Below, piece by piece: positions 6,795 through 14,307 of a stretch of DNA of 43,069 bases. The DNA is taken from the NCBI GenBank assembly GCA_004551865.1, contig SFPR01000009.1, forward strand, positions 1-43,069, in the 5' to 3' direction. Position 1 is the first letter of the stretch; each line of letters starts with the position of its first letter. The position numbers were made by a program, and so were the translations under genes. A model generated the notes under the pieces. It searched no databases. It had not been told where the DNA came from and saw only the letters and a list, made by a program, of their open reading frames with translations. The stretch is from Bacteroidales bacterium (lineage in GTDB: Bacteria > Bacteroidota > Bacteroidia > Bacteroidales > P3).

Positions 6795-9416
6795 ATGATG
6801 AACTCCAACGAAATAAGAAAGAAGTTTTTGGATTTTTTTGCCTCCAAAGGGCATAACATAGTACCATCTTCTGCCATTGTTGTCAAGAATGACCCCACTT
6901 TATTGTTTACAAATGCCGGCATGAACCAGTTTAAGGACATTTTTTTGGGCAATTCGACCAAGAACTGCCTACGTGCGGCAGATAGTCAGAAGTGTTTGAG
7001 GGTCAGTGGCAAGCATAACGACTTGGAAGAGGTCGGAAGAGATACCTACCACCACACAATGTTTGAAATGCTCGGTAACTGGTCTTTCGGAGACTACTTC
7101 AAAAAGGAAGCAATCGCATACGCATGGGAACTATTGACCGAAGTATATGGAATAGACAAGGATATAATATATGTAACCGTCTTTGGAGGAGACGAAAAAG
7201 AGGGTCTTCAACCCGATAAAGAGGCTTACGACTATTGGAAAAGCCACATTGCCGAAGATAGAATACTTTTTGGAAACAAGAAGGACAACTTTTGGGAAAT
7301 GGGAGAGACCGGTCCTTGCGGCGGTTGTTCGGAAATCCATGTCGATTTGAGAAGCAGCGAAGAAAAAGCCAAAGTTTGCGGAAGAGACTTGGTCAATAAG
7401 GACAATCCTTTGGTGATTGAAATTTGGAACTTGGTGTTTATGGAATACAATCGTATGGCAGACGGAAGTCTTGTGCCTCTAAAGGAGAAAAATATCGACA
7501 CCGGAATGGGCTTTGAGCGTCTTTGCATGGTTTTGCAGGGCAAGAAGTCAAACTATGACACCGATGTATTTCAGCCAATGATTAAACATTTGAGCCAAAA
7601 AGCCTCTGCAAAATACGGAAGCGGCGACAATGATAAAGATGTTGCCATGAGAGTATGTGCAGACCATATAAGAGCAGTTTGTTTTGCCATTGCCGACGGA
7701 CAGTTGCCTTCAAATGCCAAAGCAGGATATGTAATACGCCGAATATTGAGACGTGCCGTCCGCTACGGATACACTTTTCTCGGATTTGAAGAGCCGTTCC
7801 TTTGCGAGATGATACCGATTTTGGTAGAGCAAATGGGCGACCAATATCCCGAAATCAAAACCCAGCAAATACTCATCGAGAAGATAGTCAGAGAAGAAGA
7901 ACAATCCTTCCTCAGAACTCTGTCAAACGGTATATTGAAGTTTGACAAATACATATCGACAAGACAAGACAAGACAATAGACGGAGACTTTGCCTTTGAA
8001 TTGTTTGATACCTACGGTTTCCCTATTGATTTGACCGAACTTATGGCACAAGAGAAAGGTTACAGTGTTGATATGGCAGGTTTTGAACGAAACCTTGCCG
8101 AACAGAAAGAGCGTTCTCGCAATGCCGCAAAGAGCCTTGCTGACGACTGGGTGGAGATTGTGCCGTTTGAAGGCTTGGGAGAATTTGTCGGATACGACAC
8201 TCTTCAAACCGAAGGCAGACTTTTGAGATACAGGAAGGTAACAAACAAAAACAATACCTGCTATCAGTTGGTTTTTGACCGAACTCCGTTCTATGCACAG
8301 ATGGGTGGACAAATCGGAGACCGCGGTTATATCGAAAATGAGGGAGGAAAGACAAGCATAACGGACACTCTGAAAGAAAATCAGCTGACTCTCCACATCG
8401 TAAAGCAGTTGCCGAGTGTTCTTGACAAGCCTTTCTTGATGAAAGTGGACAAAGAAAAGCGTAATGCGATAGAAGCGAACCACACTGCGACACATCTTCT
8501 TCACAACGCTTTGCGTCAGGTGTTGGGAACGCACGTCGAACAAAAAGGCTCTTACGTCGATGACGTCAAGTTGAGATTTGACTTTTCTCATCATAGCAAG
8601 GTAACCGATGAGGAGATAAGACAAGTAGAACGAATTGTCAATGCGGCAATTCGTGAGGACATTCCGCTTGACGAATACCGCGATATACCGATAGCACAAG
8701 CCAAAGAAATGGGAGCAATGGCACTCTTTGGCGAAAAATATGGCGATAAGGTAAGATGTGTACGCTTTGGTGAGAGCATAGAACTTTGTGGAGGAACTCA
8801 TGCAAGCAGTACCGGACGTATCGGAATGGTCAATATTATGAGCGAAACAGCAGTTGCTGCAGGTGTAAGGCGAATAGAGGCTGTCAGCGGCAAGGTTTGT
8901 GAAGAGTATTTCAACTCAATGGTTGATACAATGAAAGAAATAAGCTCATTTTTTGCCGCAAGTCCAAATGTGGTTCAGTCTGTAAAGAAATTGGTTGAAG
9001 AAGATGCCAATCTGAGAGCAAATTTGGAAAAAATGCATAGAGAAAAAGCCATGCAACTTGCCGAACTTCTCAAAAAAGAAATTCAACATATAGGAACAAT
9101 CGACTATGTGGAGGCAGATTGCGGGGATATCAATCCGGAAATGGTGAAAGATATTGCTTTCAAACTCAAAAATGATTTTGGCAGGATTTGCTTTGTCGCA
9201 TACAGAAACCAAAATGGCAAAGCTGTCTTGAACCTTTTGCTTGGAGATGAGTTGGTTGCAGAAGGCAAAGATGCCTCCAAAATTATCCGTCAGGCTGCAA
9301 AGCATATCAAAGGTGGCGGAGGAGGACAAAAACATTTTGCCTCGGCAGGCGGCAAAGAGCCTTCAGGTTTGCAAAATGCCGTTTCAGAGATACGAAACGC
9401 CGTTTCAGCAAATTAA
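6795..9416 (+). CDS. alaS: Alanyl-tRNA synthetase
   Basis: Charges tRNA(Ala) with alanine and edits mischarged Ser/Gly. From the ATG at 6795 it has 873 residues, normal for bacteria, and begins with the canonical NSNEIRKKFLDFFASKGH; an ATG nine codons upstream (6768) adds residues not expected in the family. The class II aminoacylation domain contains FTNAGMNQFK and the GPCGGCSEIH stretch. The editing domain has HTATH near 562-566 and CGGTHASSTGRIG near 665-677. The C-Ala domain has GGGGGQKHFASAGG near the end. The last dozen or so residues (QNAVSEIRNAVSAN) are encoded by two boxes of repeat array 3, and the stop codon lies at the junction of the following spacer and box 3. The gene has its own promoter and leader hairpin. 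Confidence 0.97.
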   Translation: MMNSNEIRKKFLDFFASKGHNIVPSSAIVVKNDPTLLFTNAGMNQFKDIFLGNSTKNCLRAADSQKCLRVSGKHNDLEEVGRDTYHHTMFEMLGNWSFGDYFKKEAIAYAWELLTEVYGIDKDIIYVTVFGGDEKEGLQPDKEAYDYWKSHIAEDRILFGNKKDNFWEMGETGPCGGCSEIHVDLRSSEEKAKVCGRDLVNKDNPLVIEIWNLVFMEYNRMADGSLVPLKEKNIDTGMGFERLCMVLQGKKSNYDTDVFQPMIKHLSQKASAKYGSGDNDKDVAMRVCADHIRAVCFAIADGQLPSNAKAGYVIRRILRRAVRYGYTFLGFEEPFLCEMIPILVEQMGDQYPEIKTQQILIEKIVREEEQSFLRTLSNGILKFDKYISTRQDKTIDGDFAFELFDTYGFPIDLTELMAQEKGYSVDMAGFERNLAEQKERSRNAAKSLADDWVEIVPFEGLGEFVGYDTLQTEGRLLRYRKVTNKNNTCYQLVFDRTPFYAQMGGQIGDRGYIENEGGKTSITDTLKENQLTLHIVKQLPSVLDKPFLMKVDKEKRNAIEANHTATHLLHNALRQVLGTHVEQKGSYVDDVKLRFDFSHHSKVTDEEIRQVERIVNAAIREDIPLDEYRDIPIAQAKEMGAMALFGEKYGDKVRCVRFGESIELCGGTHASSTGRIGMVNIMSETAVAAGVRRIEAVSGKVCEEYFNSMVDTMKEISSFFAASPNVVQSVKKLVEEDANLRANLEKMHREKAMQLAELLKKEIQHIGTIDYVEADCGDINPEMVKDIAFKLKNDFGRICFVAYRNQNGKAVLNLLLGDELVAEGKDASKIIRQAAKHIKGGGGGQKHFASAGGKEPSGLQNAVSEIRNAVSAN

Positions 9417-9448
9417 AACGCCGTTTTATTTCGCCAAAACGCCGTTTT
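9373..9448. repeat. 21-bp palindrome array 3, spanning the alaS stop codon (4 boxes)
   Basis: Boxes start at 9373, 9394, 9415 and 9436, exactly 21 bp apart. Boxes 3 and 4 are perfect; box 1 is AAAATGCCGTTTC and box 2 is GAAACGCCGTTTC, in which both ends changed so the palindrome is kept. All four have a C centre. Boxes 1-2 are coding (NAV-S in alaS), boxes 3-4 are 3' of the stop. Confidence 0.94.
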
Positions 9449-9457
9449 GTAATGCTC

Positions 9458-9465
9458 TATCTTTG
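9458..9465 (+). promoter_or_regulatory. -7 box of the typA promoter
   Basis: TATCTTTG followed by AG matches TAnnTTTG, about 45 bp before the typA ATG and only 9 bp after the last box of array 3. The -33 region would fall inside the array. Confidence 0.5.
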
Positions 9466-9509
9466 AGTGAATTAAATATAACGATAAACATAGTATATAA
9501 AAGACGAGA

Positions 9510-11324
9510 ATGCAAAATATAAGAAACGTTGCAATCATAGCCCATGTCGATCATGGCAAAACAACTCTTGTGGACAGAATGTTGTATCAGGCAAAGCTGT
9601 TCAGAGATAATCAAGAAACCAAGGAGCTTATACTCGATAACAATGACCTTGAGAGAGAAAGAGGAATTACAATCTTGTCCAAGAATGTCTCAATAAGGTA
9701 TAAAGGATACAAAATCAACATTATTGATACTCCGGGACACAGTGATTTTGGTGGAGAGGTAGAACGAGTGCTTAATATGGCGGACGGAGTGTTGCTCGTG
9801 GTCGATGCTTTTGAGGGACCGATGCCTCAGACACGTTTTGTGCTGCAAAAAGCAATCGAATTGAACCTTAAACCCATTGTTGTGATAAATAAGGTTGATA
9901 AACCCAACTGTAATCCTGTCGAAACGCAGGAAAAAGTCTTTGATTTGATGTTTTCGCTCGGTGCAAGCGAAGAACAGTTAGACTTTCCGACGGTTTATGG
10001 TTCTTCCAAGCAGGGTTGGATGGGTGAAGATTGGCAACAGCCGACCGAAGACGTCTCTTATCTTTTGGATATGATAATAAAGCATATTCCGGAGTACAAA
10101 TGCGAAGAAGGAAATACTCAGCTGATGATTTCTTCTTTGGATTATTCATCATACGTAGGCAGAATAGCAGTCGGACGTTTGCACAGGGGAACGCTTGTTG
10201 CAGGACAAGATGTAACGCTTGCCAAGGCCGATGGTCAGATGGTGCGTTCCAAGGTGAAGGAACTTTATGTTTTTGAAGGTTTGGCGAAGGAAAAAATCAA
10301 AACACCGGTCGAAGCGGGAGAGATTTGTGCCGTTTTGGGATTGGAAAACTTCGACATAGGCGACAGCATCTGCGATTTGGAAAATCCGGAGCCCTTGAAG
10401 CCAATCAAAGTCGATGATCCGACAATGAGTATGCTCTTTACAATCAACAATTCTCCCTTTTATGGCAGAGACGGAAAGTATGTTACTTCGCGACATCTTC
10501 GTGAGAGATTGTTCGCAGAGCTTGAAAAGAACTTGGCTCTGAGAGTTGAGGAAACAGATTCTCCCGACAGTCTGATAGTTTATGGTCGCGGCATATTACA
10601 TCTTTCTATCCTTATAGAGACAATGCGAAGGGAGGGATACGAACTTCAAGTTGGTCAGCCGAAAGTAATAATCAAAGAAATAGACGGAGTAAAGTGCGAG
10701 CCGGTAGAGCAACTTACCATAGTCGTTCCCGAACAATTTGCCGGCAAAGTGATAGAATTGGTAACCACACGCAAGGGTGAGATTGACAGCATCGAAGCTC
10801 AGGGCGACAGAAGCCACATCGAATTTACCATTCCTTCAAGAGGTATCATCGGATTGAGAAACAACGTTCTCACCGTCTCAGAAGGTGAAGCTGTAATGGC
10901 AAGCCGATTGAAAGGTTATGAGCCTTGGAAAGGAGAAATCGGCGGAAGACGAATGGGAGCTTTGATTGCAAAGGAGACAGGTACTGCAATAGAATACTCA
11001 ATCAACAAGTTGCAAGACCGAGGAACCTTTTTCGTCTCTCCGGGCGAAGAGATATATACCGGAATGGTCGTAGGAGAAGGATTGAGACCCGACGATATTG
11101 TGATAAACCTTACAATTACCAAAAAACTCTCAAATATGCGTTCGGCAGGTGCTGATGAAAAGGTGAATATTGCCCCTGCAAAGAAGTTCTCTTTGGAGGA
11201 AGCGATGGAATATATAGCCGAAGACGAATATTTGGAGATTACTCCGCACCATTTAAGGATAAGAAAAATTTTGCTTGACGAGGTTGCAAGAAAGCGTGCT
11301 GCCAATTCGGCATTGAAAGAATAA
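9510..11324 (+). CDS. typA: Ribosome-associated GTPase TypA/BipA
   Basis: Translational GTPase of the EF-G-like family that acts on the ribosome, with roles in 50S assembly and stress adaptation in other bacteria. The 604 residues match the family length. Domain order: G domain (1-200) with AHVDHGKTTL at 11-20, the RERGIT switch I near 50, DTPGHSDFGGEVERV near 75 and NKVDKP near 130; then domains II, III and V; then the TypA-specific C-terminal domain with GRRMGALIAKETGTA and the RSAGADEKVNIAP stretch. The start ATG is the only sensible one. The RNase P RNA gene begins 9 bp after its stop. Confidence 0.97.
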   Translation: MQNIRNVAIIAHVDHGKTTLVDRMLYQAKLFRDNQETKELILDNNDLERERGITILSKNVSIRYKGYKINIIDTPGHSDFGGEVERVLNMADGVLLVVDAFEGPMPQTRFVLQKAIELNLKPIVVINKVDKPNCNPVETQEKVFDLMFSLGASEEQLDFPTVYGSSKQGWMGEDWQQPTEDVSYLLDMIIKHIPEYKCEEGNTQLMISSLDYSSYVGRIAVGRLHRGTLVAGQDVTLAKADGQMVRSKVKELYVFEGLAKEKIKTPVEAGEICAVLGLENFDIGDSICDLENPEPLKPIKVDDPTMSMLFTINNSPFYGRDGKYVTSRHLRERLFAELEKNLALRVEETDSPDSLIVYGRGILHLSILIETMRREGYELQVGQPKVIIKEIDGVKCEPVEQLTIVVPEQFAGKVIELVTTRKGEIDSIEAQGDRSHIEFTIPSRGIIGLRNNVLTVSEGEAVMASRLKGYEPWKGEIGGRRMGALIAKETGTAIEYSINKLQDRGTFFVSPGEEIYTGMVVGEGLRPDDIVINLTITKKLSNMRSAGADEKVNIAPAKKFSLEEAMEYIAEDEYLEITPHHLRIRKILLDEVARKRAANSALKE

Positions 11325-11333
11325 GAAACAATA

Positions 11334-11701
11334 ACGGTACGGCATTGTTCTATCGCTGCGAGACTTTGTTTCGGAGAGGAAAGTCCGGGCAACACAGAGC
11401 ATCATACAACCTAACGGGTTGGCGGAACTTGCGTTCTGACAGACAGTGCCACAGAAAACAACCGCCTGTTTTTTGCAGGTAAGGGTGAAAATGTGAGGTA
11501 AGAGCTCACGCTGGGGCTTAGTGATAGGTCTCAGGGGTAAACCTTATGAGTTGAAAGACCAAGTATATCGGAGCATGGGGCTGCTCGTCCTTTCCGAGGG
11601 GTAGGTCGTTAGAGGCTTGTCGCGAGGCAGGCAGTAGATTAATGATAGAACGGTTTGCAAGTGCAGACCCGACAGAACCCGGCTTACAGATGTCGTACCG
11701 T
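11334..11701 (+). ncRNA. rnpB: RNase P RNA, bacterial class A
   Basis: Catalytic RNA that matures the 5' ends of tRNAs. The 5' end ACGGTACGGCA (11334-11344) pairs with TGTCGTACCGT (11691-11701) as an 11-bp P1 helix with one G-T pair. The universally conserved GAGGAAAGTCCGGGC (11376-11390) forms the 5' strand of P4 and the 3' part contains ACAGAACCCGGCTTACAG; the middle has the typical AGGGTGAAA, GGTAAGAGCTCAC and GCAGTAGATTAATG conserved pieces. Length about 368 nt. T-rich sequence (TTTCTTTTATTT) follows P1 and could end transcription. The gene lies 9 bp after typA and may share its transcript; I see no separate promoter. Confidence 0.96.
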
Positions 11702-11806
11702 TTCTTTTATTTAACCTCACTCAAAGAGTAATTCGTTCGATTGATATTTAATCTCATAGTTCAAACTTTGGTTTTTATTTTCGTTTCCAAAGCCATTTGT
11801 TGTATT

Positions 11807-11840
11807 AAAACAGTGTATTATCCGATCAAAACGCCGTTTT
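11807..11840. repeat. Single palindrome box with a decayed neighbour
   Basis: A perfect AAAACGCCGTTTT at 11828-11840. Exactly 21 bp upstream (11807-11819) is AAAACAGTGTATT, which fits the G-centre form at 10 of 13 positions and differs mostly by transitions in the CG pairs. It looks like the remains of an array, 44 bp before the sigma factor gene. Confidence 0.6.
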
Positions 11841-11884
11841 GACAAAACAAAGGACAAAAAATAAGTGTCATTAAGCCGAAAATC

Positions 11885-12418
11885 ATGAAACCAACCGACG
11901 AAGAATTGATAAAAAAGTGTCTGAAAAACGACCCTGTGGCTCAAAGAGAATTGTATGACAGGCATTCTGCCATGCTGTTTGGCGTTTGCATTCGTTATGC
12001 TCGCAACCGACAAGACGCAGAGGACATTTTTCAAGATGCTTTCATCAAGGCATTTGCTCAGTTGGACAAGTTTGAGTTCAAGGGTTCCTTTGCAGGCTGG
12101 ATAAGGAGGCTTTTTGTCAATTATGCTTTGAACTATTATCGTTATGACAAGTCGCATCGCTTTGTAGATGTTCAGGAATATGAGACGATAAGCGACAAGC
12201 CGTTGCAACTTTCGGCTCTTTCGACCGAAGATGTGCTGAAATTGGTGGCGTTGTTGCCCGAGGAATGTCGCATAGTCTTCAATTTGGTCGAGATTGAGGG
12301 CTATTCGTACAAAGAATTGGCACAGATGTGGAACGCAAACGAGTCTTCGCTCAGAGGAATGAACTTTCGGGCAAAGAAAATCTTGAAGTCAAAACTTGAA
12401 AGCATGGGAATTAAATAG
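11885..12418 (+). CDS. ECF-type RNA polymerase sigma factor
   Basis: Alternative sigma factor of the sigma-70 ECF group, 177 residues, the normal two-domain size. Region 2 (about 10-90) carries YARNRQDAEDIFQDAFIKAF, the -10 recognition/core binding part. Region 4 (about 115-170) carries EIEGYSYKELAQMWNANESS and the recognition helix RGMNFRAKKILKSKL. The gene is followed 13 bp later by a one-TM protein that fits an anti-sigma topology. The ATG at 11885 is preceded by a single repeat box and a 180-bp gap after rnpB in which I see no clear TAnnTTTG promoter; it may be autoregulated by a different consensus. Confidence 0.93.
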   Translation: MKPTDEELIKKCLKNDPVAQRELYDRHSAMLFGVCIRYARNRQDAEDIFQDAFIKAFAQLDKFEFKGSFAGWIRRLFVNYALNYYRYDKSHRFVDVQEYETISDKPLQLSALSTEDVLKLVALLPEECRIVFNLVEIEGYSYKELAQMWNANESSLRGMNFRAKKILKSKLESMGIK

Positions 12419-12431
12419 AGAAAACACCTTA

Positions 12432-13319
12432 ATGAAAAAAACAGAAGCAGAGATGGAAGATATGGATAAGAATTTTGAAGAGTTCAGAGAGCGTTTGAAG
12501 AATTTTAGTGAGCAACCCCCCGAGGCAATGTGGGACAACATTTCAAAACAAGTTGCAAAGCCAAGGCACACAGGTCTTGTTGTTTCGATTGTTGCCGTAA
12601 CCCTTGTGTTGGCGGGCTTTGTCGCACTTCTTGTGTCAGCACCAAAAGGTAGCACAAGCAAGACTTCGCAAACTCTTTCGCAAACAAAGAATACTGAAAA
12701 CTCACTCGCTGTAAATACTTCTAAATCAGAGCAGAGCAAAACGCCGTTTTATTCTGCCAAAACGCCGAAAGAAATAAATGAAACGCCGTTTTATTCTGAC
12801 GAAACGGCGAAAGAGCAAAACCACTCTGCCGCAACAAATCTTCAAGGCGAAAATTTGCAAATTTCAACCGTGCAGACAAAGCAAGAAAATGCCTCATCGA
12901 AAAATCCAAATATAATTGCGGCAGAACCGAAAAAGGTTGAAAAAAACCGAAACGGCAACCCTTTGCCACAGAAAACGGTTTCGATAAATCGAGAGCTTAA
13001 AACCGACACTCAAAAAGCCCCCGAAATCTCGCAAAGAGATACTGTGAGAAGTCAGTTGTTTGTACCGAATGCCTTTACGCCGCTTTCGGATAAAAATAAT
13101 CTTTTCAAGCCGGCACAAGCCGACGTTTCGGATTACAGAATGAACATATACAACCGCCAAGGTGTACTTGTGTTTGATTCGGAAGACATTACACACGGTT
13201 GGGACGGAAGGAGCAAAGGCGAAGTCTGCCCTTCGGGAACGTACGTCTATGTGATAAGTTTCAGAGATACCGAAGGCAAACCACATACTCAAAAAGGAAC
13301 TCTCATGCTACTCAAATAA
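12432..13319 (+). CDS. One-TM protein, anti-sigma-like N-terminus, CHU_C-like (type IX, type B) C-terminal domain
   Basis: 295 residues from the ATG at 12432; a longer frame from 12396 would overlap the sigma gene. Layout: an acidic cytoplasmic segment (1-47, NFEEFRERLKNFSEQPPEAMWDNI, resembling short anti-sigma N-termini), one membrane helix at about 48-70, a low-complexity linker (71-205), and a terminal domain of about 90 residues starting VPNAFTPLSDKNNLF, with NIYNRQGVLVFDSED, GWDG and PSGTYVYVISFRDTEGK. That ending is typical of the gliding-motility C-terminal (CHU_C) domain used as a type B type IX secretion signal. Part of the linker (103-127) is encoded by repeat array 5 as seven-residue repeats. 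Pairing with the ECF sigma gene suggests anti-sigma function; not proven. A terminator follows. Confidence 0.75.
   Translation: MKKTEAEMEDMDKNFEEFRERLKNFSEQPPEAMWDNISKQVAKPRHTGLVVSIVAVTLVLAGFVALLVSAPKGSTSKTSQTLSQTKNTENSLAVNTSKSEQSKTPFYSAKTPKEINETPFYSDETAKEQNHSAATNLQGENLQISTVQTKQENASSKNPNIIAAEPKKVEKNRNGNPLPQKTVSINRELKTDTQKAPEISQRDTVRSQLFVPNAFTPLSDKNNLFKPAQADVSDYRMNIYNRQGVLVFDSEDITHGWDGRSKGEVCPSGTYVYVISFRDTEGKPHTQKGTLMLLK
12738..12813. repeat. 21-bp palindrome array inside a coding region (4 boxes)
   Basis: Boxes start at 12738, 12759, 12780 and 12801, exactly 21 bp apart. Box 1 is perfect; box 3 is GAAACGCCGTTTT; boxes 2 and 4 keep the left arm but end in GAAAG. In frame it reads KTPFYSA-KTPKEIN-ETPFYSD-ETAKEQN, a 7-residue period, in the periplasmic linker of the CHU_C-domain protein. 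Confidence 0.9.
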
Positions 13320-13340
13320 GTTGAGTTAATGCAACATATC

Positions 13341-13376
13341 AATAAGCCTTAAATTCGTTTAAGGCTTATTTTTATT
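13341..13376 (+). terminator. Rho-independent terminator after the sigma/CHU_C pair
   Basis: AATAAGCCTTAAA (13341-13353) and TTTAAGGCTTATT (13358-13370) form a perfect 13-bp stem around a TTCG tetraloop, followed by TTTATT. Confidence 0.9.
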
Positions 13377-13409
13377 GCCTTCAAGAGGGCTGATTAAGCA
13401 AAAAATGCC

Positions 13410-13417
13410 TACCTTTG
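13410..13417 (+). promoter_or_regulatory. -7 box of the split transketolase promoter
   Basis: TACCTTTG followed by CAG, 26 bp before the ATG at 13444. It lies inside the longest possible reading frame, which supports the downstream ATG as the real start. No clear -33 TTTG. Confidence 0.6.
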
Positions 13418-13443
13418 CAGTCAGAAAACAAAGAAAAGAAACT

Positions 13444-14289
13444 ATGGCAAACGTAAAGCAAATGCAGGACATTGCAACTCAGGTGAGACGAGACATAATA
13501 CGAATGGTCAATGGCTGTCAGAGCGGACATCCAGGAGGAAGTTTGGGCTGTGCAGACTTTATGACTGCATTGTACTTTGATGCAATGGAGTTTGATATTG
13601 ACAATTTCACCCGAAGCGGAGCAGGAGAGGATATGTTTTTTCTCTCAAACGGACACATATCCCCCGTTTGGTACAGTGTATTGTCTCGAAGAGGCTACTT
13701 CCCTGTTTCAGAACTCGGAACATTCCGTCGTTTGGGAACAAGACTTCAAGGACACCCGAGCATACACGACTCACTACCCGGAGTAAGACAGGCATCGGGT
13801 TCTTTGGGACAAGGACTTTCGGTTGCAATCGGAGCAGCCTTGGCAAAAAAGATGAATAAGGACGAAAAATTGGTCTATACCTTGCATGGAGACGGAGAAT
13901 TGCAGGAAGGTCAGATTTGGGAAGCCGTCATGTTTGCAGGAGCAAATCATGTTGATAACCTCATTTCTACAATAGATGTCAATAATCTTCAAATTGACGG
14001 AAGCACAAACGAAGTTTGCTCACTCGGAGACCTCAGAGCAAAATTTGAAGCCTTCATGTGGGAAGTTGTAGAAATGGAAGGCAATGACATGAACGCAGTT
14101 GTCGAAGGACTGAAACTTGCAAAGCAAAAAACAAAGCAGGGAAAACCGGTTGTTATTTTGATGCATACACAAATGGGATACGGAGTTGATTTCATGCAAA
14201 ACAAGAACAAATGGCACGGAACACCTCCCGACGACGAACAAGCCTCACAAGCACTCTCTCAGTTGAAAGAAACTTTGGGCGACTACTAA
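13444..14289 (+). CDS. Transketolase, N-terminal subunit
   Basis: TPP-binding half of a two-subunit transketolase (pentose phosphate pathway: transfer of a two-carbon ketol unit between sugar phosphates). 281 residues from ATG 13444, the usual length of split N-subunits. Visible motifs are SGHPGGSLGCADF (27-39), SNGHISP (68-74), QGHPS (102-106), and the TPP/Mg site GDGELQEG at 149-156 with the downstream DVNNLQIDG. The TAnnTTTG box at 13410 excludes earlier in-frame starts. Its partner subunit lies not next door but 1.4 kb downstream, after a VWA protein gene 18 bp from this stop, so all three are probably cotranscribed. Confidence 0.94.
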   Translation: MANVKQMQDIATQVRRDIIRMVNGCQSGHPGGSLGCADFMTALYFDAMEFDIDNFTRSGAGEDMFFLSNGHISPVWYSVLSRRGYFPVSELGTFRRLGTRLQGHPSIHDSLPGVRQASGSLGQGLSVAIGAALAKKMNKDEKLVYTLHGDGELQEGQIWEAVMFAGANHVDNLISTIDVNNLQIDGSTNEVCSLGDLRAKFEAFMWEVVEMEGNDMNAVVEGLKLAKQKTKQGKPVVILMHTQMGYGVDFMQNKNKWHGTPPDDEQASQALSQLKETLGDY

Positions 14290-14307
14290 ACATAGAACAG
14301 CATATTC

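Noticed and set aside
7923..8801. Long minus-strand open frame (292 codons) inside alaS
   Set aside because: It is antisense to a strongly conserved AlaS region, shows no domain pattern, and mirrors the third-position composition of the real gene.
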